This document shows positions 61,201 through 64,000 of a stretch of 64,000 nucleotides of DNA, piece by piece; position 1 is the stretch's first letter; the number at the start of each line of letters is the position of its first letter. Position numbers and translations under genes: made by a program. The notes under the pieces were generated by a model that worked only from the letters and a program-made list of their open reading frames with translations, had not been told where the DNA came from and did no database searches. The stretch lies in assembly GCA_039000515.1 (NCBI GenBank), contig JBCFYV010000923.1:1-64000 (forward strand), written 5' to 3'. This DNA is from Timema cristinae. Lineage: Eukaryota; Arthropoda; Insecta; Phasmatodea; Timematidae.

Positions 61201-63565
61201 CCCTCTTAAGTTATGCGAGTGGGAGCGCATGTTGTCCCCGCCTCCCTTTGTGTCTCTGGCTTTCGGGCTTTTGAATCTGTTTATATTCCCCGAGATTGAA
61301 CGGGCACGGAGGATGAAGAAGGTGAGGGTGGGGGCCGGGAGAAAGCCCCGTATAAGGCGAGGAAGAATCCCGGGGCTTGGAAGAGAAACCCCCACTAGAA
61401 AAAGATGTTGGTGACGGAGGGAAACGACCAAAAATCGGGAAGCCTGGAATTCCCCCTTTTACCGGGGAGGTAAAGATCTTCTTCGTTCGTGTGACTCAAA
61501 AAACCGTTCCGGAAAATAAGGAGCTCATGCCGGCTTGTGTTAGCCCGTGCCCCCCAAAAAACCGGGCCCTTCTTAGCGGTTGTGGTCCCCAGGGGGCCCA
61601 TTGGCCTGGTTTTGCGTGCCCTCCCAACAACCGGGGGTGTGCGCTACGGCAGAGTGTAAGGTAAAATTTTTCCTTCCGGGGCAACAAGTCTGTCAGCGTC
61701 ACCTCCCAAATAGGGGGAGGTGGGTGCAATTGGCAGACCGGGGGAGTTCCCCCTTCTCAGGGCTCACAACTTCAAGCGGTTTTAATCTTGGGGCCCTTAA
61801 AAATCCGAAGGTGAGCGTGCCTGGGGCCCCACCAAGAATCGTCCCCTTCGGGGTAAGTGATGATTGGCCCTTTAAAGGGATAAACATGGTGGCCCCTGAC
61901 CTCCCCAACTAGGGGAGGTGGGGGCAAATAGCAACCAAAAAGAGGTTTTGGGCCCCTTTTTCGGGGCAAATGAAACCAGTGGGGTCAAAGCGGGGGGCTT
62001 TCCCAAATACCGGGGGTGTGCTTTCCCTTGATGGTCAAAAATTATGGAGGTTTTTCAAGGCTGACCCCCAAAACCCGTGGGGAAAGTGAAAGCCCTGCCA
62101 GCCGAGGGGTAAAAATGTAAAGGGCCAAGGAACCCTGGAAGGGGAACCTAGTTTCCTTCCCCGGTAAAGACGTTGCATGCAGTACAACGTAACGTATTGC
62201 GGGGTCCAAAAACCACGTAACTCGCATCTCCCCCAAAGGGGAAAGTCGTAGGTAAAAAAAACAGTCTGTTTTATTTTCCGTCAGAGTTAAGAAACCGATC
62301 ACATAATTGGAGCGTGGCGACAGCTGTGAAATTCGAGACGTTGAGGATTTTCTCTCTAATAAAACCCATTTACAGTAGCCGTCGATGAGAATGGGGACAA
62401 CGAGCCGGGCCGCGTAGCCAGATTGGGGCAATGGAAGGCAAAATTCAAGGGGGTTTTCGCAAGCCATGCCTAACCCTAGCATGGTAATAATGGCTCTTAA
62501 AACGGCTCAAAAAAATCAAGGGGAAAGATCCCTTATTTTTGGGTGTGGAAGCTACTTCAATTTTTGGGAGGGGCCATTCAACCCAAGGTTGCGAGAATGT
62601 AGAGGTGGTCAGGTAATGGAGATAAAAAATTCAATTCCATGCGTTTAGGGGAAGTTACCCACCTCCAAAGTTATAACCTGCGGGGGATCCAGTATTGGTT
62701 TACCGGGGGGCGGAAAATTTGGGTCAGGTCGTGGTGAAAGGGGACCCCTGAAAGGGAAAAACCCCGGTGACCCCTGGAAGAAGGAAGAGGGGTTTCCCCT
62801 TTTGAAGCCATCCCCCCATATGTTTCCCCAGTGGGAACTAAACATTATATTTGATAAAGGCAAGGGATGTGAATTTCATTGTATCGCTTTACTCCGGGGG
62901 ACATCCGCAAAGTGTACTCCAAATTGTCTGTGCGGGCTTCACGTCAAGCTAAGAAATAAAGTCTCCAGTGGTTTTTCAGTGTAAGAACTGTTTCCGGTTT
63001 TTGGGCATTGTGGAAGGTTTTTTCGCGCAAATAAGGGTTTGGGTTTCTGTGTTGTTAAACACGAGAAGAGAGCGATCTACCCCGAGGCCTGACGCTGGGG
63101 GAATCCACCCTCATTTTGGGAGGGGTTGTCCTGCGTATGGTTCGTGTGGGCAACGGGGCAAGCAGGGGTCTCTACGGTGCAAGAAAGAAGGATGGATGGT
63201 CTAAGTAAAGGCCAGAAGCTAAAACATTTTGTTACAATCTACCCGCTCGGGCCACGACGGGGGGAAAAAGGGTGGGTAATAAAAAAGGAAATTTTAAGTA
63301 ACAAAAATTTAATAAAAAACATATTAAAGTTTAACAAAATATAATTATTCATTAAAGAAGAAACAGAGGTTATAAATTGATTCATGACCTCACAAGGGCG
63401 AATGGGGGTGTTGAAAAACTTTTAAATAAGTCAGAAACTGGTTTTGCGCAGTAGTTTTGAGGATTTAACCAAAATCCAATGTATTAGTACCCTTAAAAGA
63501 AAAATACTTTTTTAAAGGGAAAAACCCAAAAGGGTTTATATCGTACATTATTTATTTAGTTTTAA
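55295..63565. other. Degraded or low-quality part of copy C
   Basis: Collinear with B 18,119-19,420, then 20,036-22,485 and 34,165-39,190. Recognisable inside: SINE-2 (about 56,467-56,630), SINE-3 (56,960-57,050), a T-run (58,859-58,885), and the ORF1 remnant. ORFs unique to this stretch (for example 55,541-55,933, 55,674-56,144 and 62,042-62,482) arise from the altered bases and are not supported. Confidence 0.6.
61160..63290 (+). pseudogene. Jockey-like ORF1 remnant (copy C)
   Basis: Same block as in A and B. CKNCFR of the knuckle is still readable near 62,980-63,000, and GCPAYG-like sequence (CCTGCGTATGG) near 63,130. Confidence 0.55.
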
Positions 63566-63577
63566 AAAATTTAAAAT

Positions 63578-63665
63578 GACACCTGGACAGGGAATCGAAC
63601 CGGGCCCCTTGGCTTAGTACGCCCAAGCCTTACCAGAGTACCGGGGTTCGTCCTGCCCATGGTCA
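63578..63665 (-). mobile_element. SINE-5, tRNA-like
   Basis: On the minus strand CCCCGGTACTCTGGTAAGGC (box A) and GGCCCGGTTCGATTCCC (box B) lie in class I spacing, within GGACGAA..CTGTCC. The T-stem is too weak for a functional tRNA. This is the first clean sequence after the copy C junction. Confidence 0.5.
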
Positions 63666-63930
63666 TTTTCACCATAGTTTAAGGCGAGTCAAAGAGGAGT
63701 GCGGAGGTCGTCAGCTTTATAAAATATAAAAATGTATGGGGAGAGGTTTACCTCACTAAAATGCATTAACAATAGTCCGGATATTGTTTCACTATATATG
63801 CAATTTTTATACAATTATATATTTTAATTGTCCAATGCTGAAAAATTCCCAAATTACCGAGTCGATAATGGCTGCGTGGTCTGATGCTTGATCTTGTGTA
63901 TACGTGTTTAAAAGCGACGACCCCGCACGC
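63666..63930. other. Unique sequence after the macrosatellite
   Basis: No gene seen. Confidence 0.4.
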
Positions 63931-64000
63931 CCATCTTAGACTCTGCCTTAAACTATGAGTGAAGTTTTGACCATGACACGGGGAACCCTGGATAGCTCAG
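63931..64000 (+). mobile_element. SINE-4, 5' part (cut by window end)
   Basis: The stretch with AAACTATGAGTGA and then CCTGGATAGCTCAG matches the repeat in the intron at 14,880-14,950 and ends in the box A of its tRNA-like part. Confidence 0.45.

Larger units (their letters stand above)
46976..63565. repeat. Macrosatellite unit, copy C (truncated, LTR insertion)
   Basis: Third copy. It is collinear with B up to 49,600, is interrupted by an LTR element, then continues to about 63,565. It ends at the point matching about 39,190 of copy B, inside the AT-rich stretch after the ORF1 remnant. It has an empty site for the polymerase element near 58,805-58,826. It also lacks about 600 bp relative to B at 56,463, where B 19,420 joins directly to B 20,036. 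Most of it after 54.9 kb is degraded in an error-like way. Confidence 0.8.

Overview
This is AT-rich eukaryotic DNA from an animal, probably an invertebrate and perhaps an arthropod. The signs are spliced genes with GT..AG introns, tRNA-derived SINEs, LTR, Penelope-like, Jockey-like and hAT-like remnants, and TCAGT initiator-like sites. Nothing looks bacterial. I cannot name the species.

The backbone is a large direct repeat (macrosatellite) of about 15.5 to 20 kb, seen three times. Copy A runs from 1 to about 15,485. Copy B runs from about 15,486 to 46,975 and is lengthened by insertions. Copy C runs from about 46,976 to 63,565, where it stops at a junction with unrelated sequence. Each copy carries the same items in order: the end of a small spliced gene encoding 39-residue repeats, a 107-bp repeat, a SINE, a TGTACC-rich array, two more tRNA-like elements, a long AT-rich stretch, and a broken Jockey-like ORF1. 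Copies A and B continue with a 64-bp minisatellite, a GC-rich island with an initiator and splice donor, a Penelope-like GIY-YIG fragment, a hAT-like end, and the first exon of the next repeat gene.

The main find is in copy B. An 11,667-bp element (22,492-34,158) is inserted in the repeat with a 6-bp target duplication (CAGATA) and long terminal inverted repeats. Copies A and C keep the empty site. It encodes a protein-primed family B DNA polymerase of the Polinton/Maverick, adintovirus and bidnavirus type. The polymerase frame is open from 25,781 to 29,808 except for two in-frame stops. Three small upstream exons (23,319-23,831), preceded by a TATA box, join it in phase. A 14-bp perfect inverted repeat sits on its stop codon. 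The start of a packaging-type ATPase follows and is cut just after Walker A. No integrase, capsid or protease gene remains, so this is a partial, probably non-autonomous endogenous element.

Copy C carries a separate insertion at 49,601-55,294: a minus-strand Ty3/gypsy-like LTR element with a frameshifted Gag, whose reverse transcriptase is cut off after its first motif. From about 54.9 kb to 63.56 kb the sequence differs from copies A and B by very many small deletions and homopolymer runs. The pattern starts abruptly inside an LTR, so it may be low-quality assembly rather than biology. Readings there should be treated with caution.
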